Assembly: GCF_006064855.1 (NCBI RefSeq)
Contig: NZ_CP040753.1
Location: forward strand, 1,550,001 to 1,614,000
Direction: 5' to 3'
Source of the DNA: Sulfitobacter sp. BSw21498
Lineage (GTDB): Bacteria > Pseudomonadota > Alphaproteobacteria > Rhodobacterales > Rhodobacteraceae
DNA length: 64,000 nt
Each line of letters opens with the position of its first letter. Positions within the stretch are counted from its first letter, which is position 1. The translations under genes and the position numbers were made by a program. Shown here piece after piece: positions 18,527 to 28,113 of this stretch. A model generated the notes under the pieces. It saw only the letters and a program-made list of their open reading frames with translations. It had not been told where the DNA came from and made no database searches.

Positions 18527-19744
18527 ATGACCAAGGATAACCCCGTCCGCTTTCTGGATAAAACCTCCCCCCCGCATATTTCGACGTTGATCCTTTTGTC
18601 GGGGATTGGCGCGCTGGCGATGAACATGTTCCTGCCAAGCCTTCCCGCTATGGCTGAATATTTCGACACAGATTATTCCGTCATGCAGCTGTCAGTCCCG
18701 CTTTACCTGCTGTGCAGCGCGGTATTGCAGGTTATTATCGGGCCCGTTTCCGACAATCTGGGGCGGCGTAATGTGCTGCTGTGGGGGCTTGCGATATACA
18801 TGGTCGCGACGGTCGGGTGCATCTACGCGCCCACGACGGCCGTATTTCTCGCGTTCCGCTGCGTTCAGGCGATCGTGGCCGTATCAATGGTGCTGAGTCG
18901 TGCCGTGGTGCGCGACATGTTCGCCCAAGACAAAGCCGCTTCGATGATTGGCTATGTCACGATGGGCATGGCGCTGGTGCCTATGATCTCTCCCGCTGTG
19001 GGCGGGTTGCTGGAACAGTCGTTTGGCTGGCAGGCAACCTTCTGGGCAATGTTCTGGATCGGCGGACTGGTGCTGGCGATTACATGGTTCGATCTTGGCG
19101 AAACCCATGTCGCATCGGGCCGCACACTGGCCCAACAATTTGCCGAATACCCTGAACTGCTCGGCTCGCCGCGGTTCTGGGGGTATTCGATGGCCGCAGC
19201 CTGCTGCTCAGGCGCGTTCTTTGCTTATCTGGGCGGTGCGCCCTTTGTCGGCAGCGTGGTCTTTGGCATGGAACCGGCAGAGCTTGGTCTTTATTTCGGT
19301 GCGCCCGCCGTGGGCTACTTCCTTGGCAATTTCATCACGGCCCGCAAAGCAACGGTCGTCGGTGTGAACACGCTGGTGCTGTGGGGCTGTCTGGCCAATG
19401 CAGTCGGTGGCTCTGTCTCTATGTTGATCTTCTTGCTGGGCTATGGCTCGCCGCTGTCGTTCTTTGGGATGATGACGCTGGTCGGGCTTGGCAACGGGCT
19501 GTGCATCCCCAACGCGACGGCGGGCCTTTTGTCGGTGCGTCCGCATCTGGCGGGCACGGCATCGGGGCTTGGCGGGGCGATCATGATCGGCGGCGGTGCA
19601 GGACTGAGCATTCTGGCCGGTGCCCTGCTGAGCGAAGAAACAGGCGCCTACCCGCTGCTGTGGATCATGCTGGCCACAGCCGTCGCAGGCGTGGCGTCGA
19701 TACTGGTCGTGATCCGCCGCGAACGGGCGCTTGGCATCGCCTGA
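18527..19744 (+). CDS. Bcr/CflA-family MFS efflux transporter
   Basis: A 405-residue, 12-helix major facilitator. It begins HISTLILLSGIGALAMNMFLPSLPAMAEYFDTDYSVMQLSVPLYLL, the typical first two helices of the Bcr/CflA drug-resistance group. It then has GPVSDNLGRRNVLLWGLAIY (MFS motif A) and RCVQAIVAVSMVLSRAVVRDMF. Family members export drugs or small metabolites. It sits between the PccR operators at pccB and pccR itself, so it may be part of the same regulon, for example to export an organic acid; that is inference from position only. Confidence 0.9.
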   Translation: MTKDNPVRFLDKTSPPHISTLILLSGIGALAMNMFLPSLPAMAEYFDTDYSVMQLSVPLYLLCSAVLQVIIGPVSDNLGRRNVLLWGLAIYMVATVGCIYAPTTAVFLAFRCVQAIVAVSMVLSRAVVRDMFAQDKAASMIGYVTMGMALVPMISPAVGGLLEQSFGWQATFWAMFWIGGLVLAITWFDLGETHVASGRTLAQQFAEYPELLGSPRFWGYSMAAACCSGAFFAYLGGAPFVGSVVFGMEPAELGLYFGAPAVGYFLGNFITARKATVVGVNTLVLWGCLANAVGGSVSMLIFLLGYGSPLSFFGMMTLVGLGNGLCIPNATAGLLSVRPHLAGTASGLGGAIMIGGGAGLSILAGALLSEETGAYPLLWIMLATAVAGVASILVVIRRERALGIA

Positions 19745-19763
19745 CAAGCCTTGCCGCGGCAAG

Positions 19764-19803
19764 TTTGCAAAGATACGGTTTGCAGAACAGCAAACTTTGC
19801 AAA
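19764..19803 (+). promoter_or_regulatory. PccR-type operator pair before pccR
   Basis: Two perfect TTTGCAAA palindromes at 19764-19771 and 19796-19803, 32 bases apart, with a partial TTTGCA at 19779-19784. The second ends 13 bases before the pccR ATG. Autoregulation of pccR is the simplest reading. Confidence 0.8.
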
Positions 19804-19816
19804 GGCCCCTCCCCTA

Positions 19817-21217
19817 ATGGCGATCCAAAAGCTTTACGCTGGCGCAAAACTACGCGAGCTGCGCACCAAACTGGCCCACACCCAAAAGGAATTCGCCGCG
19901 CGGCTTGGCGTGTCTCTCCCGTACTTGAACCAGATGGAGAATAATAACCGTCCGGTCAGCACCACTGTCGTGTTGGCGCTGGCGTCGGAGTTTGGGATGG
20001 ACGTGACCGAACTGTCGAGCGGCGACAGCGCACGGCTGGTCAGTGACATGCGCGAAGTGCTGTCGGACCCTGTGTTCGAAGGTGATGTGCTGCCGTTGGC
20101 GGATGTGCAGCTTGCGGCTTCAAATGCGCCGGGGCTGGCGCGGGCGTTCATCAAGCTGCATCAAAGCCATCGACAGACGCAGGAACGTCTGGCCTATCTG
20201 GACGAAGCATTGGGCCGCGAGGATGCCCGCCCGTCCCCCAGCCCATGGGAAGAGGTGCGCGATTTCTTCCATTATTGCGACAACTACATTGATGCGGTGG
20301 ACCGCGCCGCCGAATATTTCGCCCGCGATACCGGCAGCGGCCAAAGCCTGCGCGACACTACCAAAGCCGCCCTATCCGCCGCCGGGATCACAGTCGCGTT
20401 CGACGAGACGGACGCCCTGCGCCGCTATGATCCGGCCAGCGGCGTGCTGCATGTCTCTGCCCGCGCCTCGCAGGCAACGCAAACGTTCCAGATGCTGTTG
20501 CAAGTCGCGCTTGTGCGGCAGAACGACCTGCTTGAAGCGACACTGGATTTCGCCCGCTTCAACAGCCCTGCTGCCCGTGACATCGCGAAAATGGGGTTGG
20601 CGAACTATTTTGCCGGGGCCGCATTGATGCCCTATGGCCGCTTTCTGGAGCACGCTCAAAGCTGTCGTCATGACCTTGAGGTCCTTGCGACGCAATTCGG
20701 GGCCTCGATCGAACAGGTCGCGCACCGGCTGTCGACGCTGCAACGCCCCGGATCAAAGGGCATTCCGTTCTTCTTTGTGCGCGTGGATCAAGCCGGCACG
20801 ATCACCAAACGCCATTCGGCCACGCGGCTGCAATTTGCCCGTTTCGGCGGAGCTTGCCCCCTATGGAATGTGCACAGCGCGTTCGAAACGCCCGGCCGTT
20901 TTCTGCGCCAGCTGGCCGAGACACCGGATGGGGTGCGCTATATCTCGTTGGCGCGCGACATATCGAAACCGGCGGGGCGGTTTGGCGCACCGGTCCGGCG
21001 CTATGCGATTTCGCTGGGATGCGAGGTCCGCCACGCGCCCGCGCTGGTCTATGCCGACGGAATGGATACAACACGCGCCTCGGCGTTTGAACCGATCGGT
21101 ATTTCCTGCCGCATCTGCGAGCGCAAGCATTGCCATCAACGGTCTGTGCCGCCGCTGGAACGTCAGTTGGTGGTCGATCCGAACCTGCGCGACGTGCTGC
21201 CCTATCAGGTAGAGTAA
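19817..21217 (+). CDS. pccR: ScfR-family acyl-CoA-responsive regulator PccR
   Basis: A 466-residue regulator. An XRE-type helix-turn-helix occupies residues 12-60, with the recognition region HTQKEFAARLGVSLPYLNQME. An IrrE-like middle region and a conserved C-terminal domain follow, with cysteines 431, 434 and 439 in CRICERKHCHQR, typical of the short-chain fatty acyl-CoA regulator family. In Rhodobacter sphaeroides PccR controls propionyl-CoA carboxylase genes through TTTGCAAA sites, and the same sites stand here before pccB and before this gene. I take ATG 19817 rather than the frame opening at 19751, because the operator pair would otherwise lie inside the coding region. Confidence 0.92.
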   Translation: MAIQKLYAGAKLRELRTKLAHTQKEFAARLGVSLPYLNQMENNNRPVSTTVVLALASEFGMDVTELSSGDSARLVSDMREVLSDPVFEGDVLPLADVQLAASNAPGLARAFIKLHQSHRQTQERLAYLDEALGREDARPSPSPWEEVRDFFHYCDNYIDAVDRAAEYFARDTGSGQSLRDTTKAALSAAGITVAFDETDALRRYDPASGVLHVSARASQATQTFQMLLQVALVRQNDLLEATLDFARFNSPAARDIAKMGLANYFAGAALMPYGRFLEHAQSCRHDLEVLATQFGASIEQVAHRLSTLQRPGSKGIPFFFVRVDQAGTITKRHSATRLQFARFGGACPLWNVHSAFETPGRFLRQLAETPDGVRYISLARDISKPAGRFGAPVRRYAISLGCEVRHAPALVYADGMDTTRASAFEPIGISCRICERKHCHQRSVPPLERQLVVDPNLRDVLPYQVE

Positions 21218-21221
21218 TGTG

Positions 21222-21908
21222 CTATCGCCGTGCGGCCCGCCATCCTGCGGCACGTGCTTGCGCGGCGGTGCAGAACCAATGTTCGCCCTTATCGGTGCGG
21301 ATCACGGTGCGGTCATAATCGCGCTGGCCCGGCGTATGGAATATCCGCGTGCCCTTGCTGCTGACGTTGCCTTTGATCTCGCAACCGCCCGAACCCGCTG
21401 ACGCGGCGGGCTTTGTCGCTGTTTTCGACGCCTTGCGAAAGACATCAGGGCGCTGCGTTTCATAGGCGTGTACCCCGCGTCGCGCCTGTTTGGCAGCCGC
21501 TTCGGTCTTGACGTAATCGCGGCTGTAGCGCGCATAGGAAAACGCCAACCCCGCCGCGACCAGAGCCTGCCCCATATCCTGCCCGAGCGCTTTGCAGCGT
21601 GCCACGGTCCGACCATAGCGGTCGGTATCGACCCTCACACAATCAGCGCGTTGCCCGTCATAGCTCTGGCGGACCAAGGACGACACCCAAGCGCCGCAGT
21701 TCAATACGGTACCATCCGCTGCCGTGCAGGGTTGATCCCCCTCGACGGCATCGATACCGAACAGTCGGATGCGGGTTTTGCCAAGGGCGATTGTATCGCC
21801 GTCAATCACCCTGATCACACCGGTGATACGCGGTTCGACCGCCGCAGACGGCTGCACGGTTGCGACCACAAAAGCCGCGGATAATAGTGTTTTAAGTATT
21901 AATTTCAT
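21222..21908 (-). CDS. Secreted thermonuclease (SNase) family protein
   Basis: 228 residues. A signal peptide (about residues 1-22, ending SAA) precedes a staphylococcal-nuclease-like OB fold: GVIRVIDGDTIALGKTRIRLFGIDAVEGDQPC carries the substrate Arg and catalytic Glu, and DRYGRTVARC carries the second Arg. The fold ends AYETQRPDVFRKAS. An extra C-terminal module follows: GCEIKGNVSSKGTRIFHTPGQRDY, then RWFC-type GEHWFCTAAQARAAGWRAARR, often seen after secreted thermonucleases. It probably degrades DNA or RNA outside the cytoplasm. The start is ATG 21908. It is convergent with pccR (five bases between the stops). Confidence 0.88.
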   Translation of the reverse strand: MKLILKTLLSAAFVVATVQPSAAVEPRITGVIRVIDGDTIALGKTRIRLFGIDAVEGDQPCTAADGTVLNCGAWVSSLVRQSYDGQRADCVRVDTDRYGRTVARCKALGQDMGQALVAAGLAFSYARYSRDYVKTEAAAKQARRGVHAYETQRPDVFRKASKTATKPAASAGSGGCEIKGNVSSKGTRIFHTPGQRDYDRTVIRTDKGEHWFCTAAQARAAGWRAARR

Positions 21909-22018
21909 ATCCGGCTGATTGGGACGTTTCCGCGCCCTAATCAACCGGAGATATTAAGAGAGGTTAATTTTCATGCACCACCGTGTCATGTCGTCCCTGT
22001 CACCCAATAGCGCCTGCC

Positions 22019-23677
22019 TTAGCGCTGCGAGGTTTCCCAATCGGGGTGAATCCAAGGCGCGTCATTTGACGCGGCCAATGGGTCAAGCCCCAGCACATGG
22101 TCCGAGATTTTCTCGCCGACCATGATGGACGGCGCGTTGAGGTTGCCGTTGGTGATCCGCGGAAAGATCGAGCTGTCGGCGACGCGCAGCCCCTCTACGC
22201 CGATCACGCGGCCCTGAGGATCGACGACCGCCTGCGGGTCATCGGCGCGGCCCATGCGGCAGGTGCCGCAGGGGTGATAGGCGCTTTCGGCATGTTCGCG
22301 GATAAAGGCATCAAGTTCGTCATCGCTTTGCAGGTCAGCCCCGGGCTGAATCTCGTGTTTGACGAAGGGTTTGAACGCGTCCTGTGCAAAGATCTCGCGG
22401 GTGAGGCGAATGCAATTGCGGAACTCCTCCCAATCTTTTTCCTGCGACATGTAGTTGAAAAAGATTTTGGGCGCGTCGGCTGGGTCGCCGGACGCCAGCG
22501 TGACCGACCCGCGCGACGTGGATCGCATCGGCCCGACATGGGCCTGAAACCCGTGCCCCTCAGCCGCCGCCTGCCCGTCATAGCGCACGGCAATCGGCAG
22601 GAAGTGATACTGGATGTCCGGGTATTTGATCCCCGCTTTGGACCGGACGAACGCCGCACTTTCAAACTGGTTCGACGCGCCCATGCCGGTTTTCGTAAAC
22701 AGCCACTGCGCCCCGATGATAGCCTTCGAGAAGACGTTCCAGTGCTTGTACAACGTGATCGGCTGGCTGGCGGCCATCTGGATATACAGTTCAAGGTGGT
22801 CTTGCAGGTTTTGCCCGACGCCCGCGCGGTCGGCGACCAAGTCGATGCCGTGCTCTGCCAGATGTGCAGCAGGGCCGATGCCCGACAGCATCAGCAGTTT
22901 AGGCGAGTTGATCGACGACGCCGCGATGATAACCTCACCGCTGGCACGCAGAATTTCGGTTTTGCCACTGCGCAGCACTTCGACGCCGACAGCACGACCG
23001 TCCTCGATCACGATCCGCTGCGCCAAGGCACGGACCAGTTCGACATTACCGGTCTTTTGCGCGGGCCGCAGATAGGCGTTGGCCGCGGACCAGCGGCGGC
23101 CTTTCCAGACCGTCTGCTCCATCGGGCCAAAGCCTTCTTGCTTTTCGCCGTTATAGTCGTCGGTTGCTTCATAGCCCGCTTGCTTGCCCGCCTCGACAAA
23201 GGCTTCGAACAACGGGTTTTCACGCGGGCCACGGCTGACATGCAGCGGGCCGTCGGTGCCGCGCCACTCGGGGTCGCCCCCGTGGCCACCATCGTGCCAG
23301 CTTTCCATACGTTTGAAGTAGGGCAGCACGTCGGCATAGCCCCAGCCATCGGCACCCTGTTCGGCCCAATGATCATAGTCCATCGCATGACCGCGCACAT
23401 ACACCATGCCGTTGATCGAGGATGATCCACCAATCACCTTGCCGCGCGGGGTCGCCAGACGGCGGTTATCCAGATGCGGCTCTGGCTCTGACTGGAAGCC
23501 CCAATCATAGGTTTTCATGTTCATCGGGTAGGACAGCGCCGCAGGCATCTGGATGAACGGTCCGGCATCACTGCCGCCGTGTTCGATGACCAGAACCTTG
23601 CGCCCCGCCGTCGCCAAACGATACGCCATCGCGCAGCCCGCGCTGCCCGCCCCTACGATAATAAATTCAGCTTCCAT
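22019..23677 (-). CDS. betA: Choline dehydrogenase
   Basis: A 552-residue GMC-family flavoprotein that oxidises choline to betaine aldehyde. The FAD-binding loop is [18 protein letters not shown]. The first GMC signature is [19 protein letters not shown], the second is [18 protein letters not shown]. The C-terminal active-site region has [10 protein letters not shown] and [19 protein letters not shown]. The length matches bacterial BetA. It is the last gene of the operon, separated from betB by 169 bases that contain two strong hairpins. Confidence 0.96.
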   Translation of the reverse strand: MEAEFIIVGAGSAGCAMAYRLATAGRKVLVIEHGGSDAGPFIQMPAALSYPMNMKTYDWGFQSEPEPHLDNRRLATPRGKVIGGSSSINGMVYVRGHAMDYDHWAEQGADGWGYADVLPYFKRMESWHDGGHGGDPEWRGTDGPLHVSRGPRENPLFEAFVEAGKQAGYEATDDYNGEKQEGFGPMEQTVWKGRRWSAANAYLRPAQKTGNVELVRALAQRIVIEDGRAVGVEVLRSGKTEILRASGEVIIAASSINSPKLLMLSGIGPAAHLAEHGIDLVADRAGVGQNLQDHLELYIQMAASQPITLYKHWNVFSKAIIGAQWLFTKTGMGASNQFESAAFVRSKAGIKYPDIQYHFLPIAVRYDGQAAAEGHGFQAHVGPMRSTSRGSVTLASGDPADAPKIFFNYMSQEKDWEEFRNCIRLTREIFAQDAFKPFVKHEIQPGADLQSDDELDAFIREHAESAYHPCGTCRMGRADDPQAVVDPQGRVIGVEGLRVADSSIFPRITNGNLNAPSIMVGEKISDHVLGLDPLAASNDAPWIHPDWETSQR

Positions 23678-23710
23678 CTTATCGCCTTTCTTCCGTATGT
23701 CTCGGGCGGG

Positions 23711-23757
23711 TCAAGGAGGCCCTAGGCCGCCGCGCGTCTGGCGCGGCTTGTCCTTGA
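23711..23757 (-). other. Intercistronic hairpin near betA
   Basis: A GCCGCGC/GCGCGGC stem (23729-23747) stands inside an outer TCAAGGA/TCCTTGA pair (23711-23717 and 23751-23757). It lies 33 bases before the betA start codon on the minus strand and could mask the ribosome entry or stabilise the transcript. No T-run follows. Confidence 0.55.
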
Positions 23758-23787
23758 TGCGCTCATGACTTGCATCCCAACAGTGAC

Positions 23788-23826
23788 GAGGTGCCTTGAG
23801 GATCAGGCCGATCCCCAAGGCACCTC
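23788..23826 (-). other. Strong intercistronic hairpin after betB
   Basis: A 17-base inverted repeat with one mismatch, GAGGTGCCTTGAGGATC against GATCCCCAAGGCACCTC, with a five-base loop. It starts 20 bases after the betB stop. No T-run follows, so an mRNA-processing, stabilising or partial-termination role is more likely than full termination. Confidence 0.65.
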
Positions 23827-23846
23827 TCAACAATTTTCGCTGCGCC

Positions 23847-25298
23847 TTAGAAAGGCGCTTCCATATCGCCCATGCGCACGTAGACGGTTTTCAGCTGGCT
23901 ATAGTGATCAATCGCCGCCTTGGAGTTTTCACGCCCCACACCGGAGTTTTTCATGCCGCCAAACGGCGCTTCGACCGGCGCATCGTTATAGGTGTTGATA
24001 TAGCAGGTGCCTGCTTCGAACCCCGCCGCGACCCGGTGCGCGCGGGACAGGTCTTTGGTGAACACACCGGCGGCCAGACCGAATTCGGTCGCATTGGCGC
24101 GGGCCATGACCTCTTCCTCGGTGTCGAAATCCAGAACGGACATGACCGGCCCAAAGATTTCTTCACGCGCGATAGACATGTCGTCGGTCACATCGGCAAA
24201 GACGGTGGGCTGCATGTAGAACCCTTCACGGTCAATCGCCGAGCCACCAAAGACCAGACGCGCGCCTTCGGCCTTGCCCTTTTCGACATAGCTTAGCGCG
24301 ATCTCCATCTGGCGCTTTGATACCATCGGGCCAAAGCTGGTGTTGGGGTCCATCGGGTCGCCAATCACCGCGGTGTCGAGACGTTCAGCCAACCGCTTGA
24401 GGAAAGCTTCCTTGATGTCGCGGTGCACAAAGACGCGGGTGCCGTTCGAGCAGATTTGACCTGAGCTGTAGAAGTTACCCAGGATCGCGCCGCTGATGGC
24501 GTTTTCGATATCGGCGTCTTCGAACACGATCATCGGGGACTTGCCGCCCAGTTCCATCGTGACGTGCTTGATGCCTTCGGCGGCGGCGGCATAGACCTTG
24601 CGGCCTGTCGGCACAGAGCCGGTCAGCGATACTTTGTCGACGCGCGGGTCGGTCACAAGGGACGCGCCCACGTCGCCCATGCCTTGCACAACGTTATACA
24701 GACCGGCGGGCAGCCCTGCCTCGACCAGAATTTCCGCGACTTTCAGCGCACACAGCGGCGTTGTTTCGGACGGTTTGAAGATGATCGAATTGCCACAGGC
24801 CAGCGCCGGTGCGCCTTTCCAGCAAGCGATTTGCGTCGGATAGTTCCACGCGCCGATGCCGACACAGACCCCCAGAGGTTCGCGTCGGGTATAGACCCAG
24901 TCTTCGCCCAGCTGGATATGCTCGCCCGTCAGCGATGCGGCCAGCCCGCCGAAATATTCAAGCGCGTCCGCGCCACTGGTGGCATCCGCGACAGAGGTTT
25001 CCTGATAGGGTTTGCCCGTGTCATAGGTTTCGAGGATCGACAGATCGTGGTTGCGTTCGCGCATAATGTCGGCTGCACGGCGCAGGATGCGGCCCCGTTC
25101 GGTACCGGTCATCGCCGCCCAAGCCCGCTGCGCTTTGCGTGCGGCGGTGATGGCCTTGTCCACGATTTCAGGCGTGGCGGCGTAGACGGTCGCGATCACT
25201 TCGCCGGTGGCCGGATAGATCACCTCGATCGGGGTGCCATTGGTGTCTTCGACGTATTCGCCGTTGATGAAGTGGCTTGCTTTGGGTTGCGTTTGCAT
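23847..25298 (-). CDS. betB: Betaine aldehyde dehydrogenase
   Basis: A 483-residue NAD(P)-dependent aldehyde dehydrogenase that converts betaine aldehyde to glycine betaine. The catalytic cysteine is Cys283 in [13 protein letters not shown], and [18 protein letters not shown] supplies the general-base Glu. The nucleotide-binding region has [31 protein letters not shown]. The ending [11 protein letters not shown] is typical of BetB. It lies third from the end of the bet operon, between the transporter gene and betA. Confidence 0.96.
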   Translation of the reverse strand: MQTQPKASHFINGEYVEDTNGTPIEVIYPATGEVIATVYAATPEIVDKAITAARKAQRAWAAMTGTERGRILRRAADIMRERNHDLSILETYDTGKPYQETSVADATSGADALEYFGGLAASLTGEHIQLGEDWVYTRREPLGVCVGIGAWNYPTQIACWKGAPALACGNSIIFKPSETTPLCALKVAEILVEAGLPAGLYNVVQGMGDVGASLVTDPRVDKVSLTGSVPTGRKVYAAAAEGIKHVTMELGGKSPMIVFEDADIENAISGAILGNFYSSGQICSNGTRVFVHRDIKEAFLKRLAERLDTAVIGDPMDPNTSFGPMVSKRQMEIALSYVEKGKAEGARLVFGGSAIDREGFYMQPTVFADVTDDMSIAREEIFGPVMSVLDFDTEEEVMARANATEFGLAAGVFTKDLSRAHRVAAGFEAGTCYINTYNDAPVEAPFGGMKNSGVGRENSKAAIDHYSQLKTVYVRMGDMEAPF

Positions 25299-25356
25299 AG
25301 GTCTCTCTTTTTCGGTTGGGCCCCGCCCGTACGGCGGGGCCTGAAAGGTTTAGGGT

Positions 25357-26541
25357 TTATTCGGCAGCCACATTGGGGTTGCCATCCAGCCCGTGCAGGT
25401 GGCGGCGTTTGACAAAGAACATATAGCCAAGCGCCAGCAGGTAGATGCCTATTACGATGGTCCCGACCCACTGGATTTGCAGCCACTGGCTTTGGAACAG
25501 CAGGGTCAGCACGAACAGGCCGATGGCGTTGGCAAAGACGTAAGACACCGTGCCAAAGCGTTCTGTCGTGAAGTTCAGGTTATCGGTGTAAAGGCGGATC
25601 AAACTGTCGAAGGAGTTGATCACGAACACGATGCCCACGATGGTCATAGCCCAGTTCGGGAAGCCTTCGGTGCCGATGCCATTCAGGTGGTAATAATACA
25701 GAACCGAGAACCACAGCCCCAGCGGGATCGACGGGAACACCAGCAAGGAAGCCAGCAGCTGCCACGTTTTCAGCCCGCCGACAAAACGGCTGACGAACTG
25801 ACCGATCATGATCGACCATGCGAACCACCAGAACAGGTAGAATTCGTGGTAATCGGTCAACGGGATGACGAACTTGTGGATGTTGGTGAAATAGCTGCCC
25901 AGATTGCTTGCGGTTGAGGCGAATTCGCCCAGTCCCATGCCGGCATTCAGCCACATGTAAGCAATCAGCGCCAGAAACAGCAGCGTCGAGCTGACAGAAA
26001 GCACGCGCACGAACTTGAGGTCCGTCGAACTGAATGCCGCAATCAGGATCACGAGGAAGCAGATCAGGTAGAAGACCGGCAGGATCGTCTCTCCGTCGCC
26101 GACCTCGGCGATGTAATAGGGCATATAGATCAGGAACAATGCACCCGTGAAGGCGCAGGTAGTGATGATGACGATGTTGTTCAGCAGCTTGATCGCGGGA
26201 ATTTCAAAGAACTTCACCCGCGGTTCAATCGCGCAGAAATAAAAGGTCGTTAGGAAATAGAAGGCCCAGATCAGAAAGCCCCAGAACCCGAATTCGAGCG
26301 CCAGCGGATTGGTGAACGCATAGGCAGGCTCCGCGCCCGTATCCGCATAAAGCGGATAGTCAAAGGCCAGTGGGAACATGATCAGCCCCACATCCAGACC
26401 CGAGGTGAAAAGGATCGCTATAAAGGTGAACAGCGGCACCGGCGTCACACCGGTCAGCGGCAGGTTCCACCACTTGATCGTACAAAAAACGGTTAGGCCC
26501 AAGGCCATGATGACCCCGAACGAAATGATGGTTGTTAACAT
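25357..26541 (-). CDS. BCCT-like transporter in the bet operon (short form)
   Basis: A 394-residue membrane protein with about ten hydrophobic segments. The tryptophan-rich stretch FWWFAWSIMIGQFVSRFVGG is the BCCT family hallmark helix that lines the quaternary-amine site, and GLDVGLIMFPLAFDYPLY resembles the upstream region of helix 3. BCCT transporters (BetT, BetP) usually have 12 helices and 500-700 residues, so this is clearly shorter at both ends. Its place between betC and betB makes choline or choline-O-sulfate the expected substrate. Whether the protein works alone or is a diverged member is open. I see no frameshift that would explain the shortness. Confidence 0.8.
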   Translation of the reverse strand: MLTTIISFGVIMALGLTVFCTIKWWNLPLTGVTPVPLFTFIAILFTSGLDVGLIMFPLAFDYPLYADTGAEPAYAFTNPLALEFGFWGFLIWAFYFLTTFYFCAIEPRVKFFEIPAIKLLNNIVIITTCAFTGALFLIYMPYYIAEVGDGETILPVFYLICFLVILIAAFSSTDLKFVRVLSVSSTLLFLALIAYMWLNAGMGLGEFASTASNLGSYFTNIHKFVIPLTDYHEFYLFWWFAWSIMIGQFVSRFVGGLKTWQLLASLLVFPSIPLGLWFSVLYYYHLNGIGTEGFPNWAMTIVGIVFVINSFDSLIRLYTDNLNFTTERFGTVSYVFANAIGLFVLTLLFQSQWLQIQWVGTIVIGIYLLALGYMFFVKRRHLHGLDGNPNVAAE

Positions 26542-26604
26542 ATTGTCCCTCCGTATTGGGGGTGCATTATTATTTTGGGTGCCCGCACCCCTTGGGCGGT
26601 CGTG

Positions 26605-28113
26605 CTATTCGCCGCGCGGAAAACGTTTGTTGTCTTCGAGCACGTTCAAATCCATGTGGTTGCGCATGTATTGCTCTGACGCTTTGCGCAGCGGCTGGTG
26701 ATCCCAAGGATAATATCCGCCCTTGCGCAGCGCCTCGTAGACGATCCAGCGGCGGGCCTGACTTTTGCGCACATCAGCGTCAAAGGCAGCCAGATCCCAG
26801 CGGGCATCAGCCTTGGCCGACAGGGTCAGCCGCGTCCCCTGATGGGCGGGTTCCTCGGCAAGGTTGGTCAATTCATGCGGATCAGCGTCCAGATCGAACA
26901 ACTGGTCAGGATCAAGGGCGCAGCGGTTGAACTTCCACTTGCCATAGCGCAGCGACACCATCGGCGCGTAAGACGCCTCTGCCGCGTATTCCATGGCGAC
27001 GGGTTCGGTGCGTTCAATCCCCTGCCCCATGGGCACCAAAGATTGCCCCGTGGTCCACTCCATCAGTTCGTCCATCGACACGCCGGCCAGATCACAGACC
27101 GTCGGACAGACATCGATGTTGCTAACGGCGGTTGTCTGCAGACCGGGCTCCATCTGCGGCGCGGCGATCATCATTGGCACGCGGGACGACCCTTCGAAAA
27201 AGCTCATTTTGAACCACAACCCGCGCTCGCCCAACATATCGCCGTGGTCCGAGCAAAAGACGATAATCGCCTCCTGCCGCGTGTCCTCTAGCGTTTGCAG
27301 AATTTCCCCGATCTTGTCGTCGAGATAGCTGATGTTGGCGAAATAGGCCTGACGCGAGCGTTTGATGTCCCGCTCAGTGATGTCAAAGCTGCGCCAGTCG
27401 TTCGCATCAAAGATGCGTTTGGAATGGGTGTCCTGATTGTCGTACCCCAGATCGGGAACCGTTGGCAGCAGATGTTCGCAATCGTTGTAGAGATCCCAGT
27501 ATTTCTTGCGCGCCACATAAGGATCATGCGGGTGCGTAAAGCTGGCTGTCAGGCACCACGGGCGCGGATCAAGACCGCGTGACAGGTCGTAAATCTTGCG
27601 CGTCGCCTCATAGGCAACGGCGTCGTCATATTCCATCTGGTTGCTGGTTTCAGCCACGCCCGCACCCGTGACGGACCCCATGTTGTGATACCACCAGTCA
27701 ATCCGCTCGCCGGGTTTGCGGTAATCCGGCGTCCAGCCAAAATCGGCGGGGTAGATATCAGTGGTCAGGCGTTCTTCGAACCCGTGCAGCTGGTCGGGGC
27801 CAACGAAATGCATCTTGCCCGACAGGCAGGTCTGATAGCCTGCGCGGCGCAGGTGGTGCGCATAGGTCGGTACGCTCGACGGGAATTCTGCTGCGTTGTC
27901 ATAGACACCCGTGGCCGAAGGCAGTTGCCCCGACATAAATGCCGCCCGTCCCGGTGCGCACAGCGGGCTGGCGGTATAGGCGTTCTTGAACCGCGTCGAC
28001 CGCGCGGCCAGTTTCTTGAGGTTCGGCGCGTGCAGCCAGTCGGCGGGACCGTCGGGAAACAGCGTACCGTTCAACTGGTCAACCATCAGGATCAGGATAT
28101 TGGGCTGGGTCAT
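26605..28113 (-). CDS. betC: Choline-sulfatase
   Basis: A 502-residue sulfatase that hydrolyses choline-O-sulfate to choline and sulfate. The metal-binding start ILILMVDQLNGTLFP and the sulfatase motif C-A-P-G-R (Cys52, converted to formylglycine) in ASPLCAPGRAAFMSG are intact. VFCSDHGDMLGERGLWFKMSFFEGSSRVPM is the second signature. The C-terminal region with YPWDHQPLRKASEQYMRNHMDLN is characteristic of choline-sulfatases. No signal peptide, so it acts in the cytoplasm on imported substrate. Its start overlaps the betI stop by four bases. Confidence 0.95.
   Translation of the reverse strand: MTQPNILILMVDQLNGTLFPDGPADWLHAPNLKKLAARSTRFKNAYTASPLCAPGRAAFMSGQLPSATGVYDNAAEFPSSVPTYAHHLRRAGYQTCLSGKMHFVGPDQLHGFEERLTTDIYPADFGWTPDYRKPGERIDWWYHNMGSVTGAGVAETSNQMEYDDAVAYEATRKIYDLSRGLDPRPWCLTASFTHPHDPYVARKKYWDLYNDCEHLLPTVPDLGYDNQDTHSKRIFDANDWRSFDITERDIKRSRQAYFANISYLDDKIGEILQTLEDTRQEAIIVFCSDHGDMLGERGLWFKMSFFEGSSRVPMMIAAPQMEPGLQTTAVSNIDVCPTVCDLAGVSMDELMEWTTGQSLVPMGQGIERTEPVAMEYAAEASYAPMVSLRYGKWKFNRCALDPDQLFDLDADPHELTNLAEEPAHQGTRLTLSAKADARWDLAAFDADVRKSQARRWIVYEALRKGGYYPWDHQPLRKASEQYMRNHMDLNVLEDNKRFPRGE

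Noticed and set aside
22097..23425. A 442-codon plus-strand open frame antisense to betA
   Set aside because: Mirror of betA codon use; no domain or ribosome site, and betA is certain.
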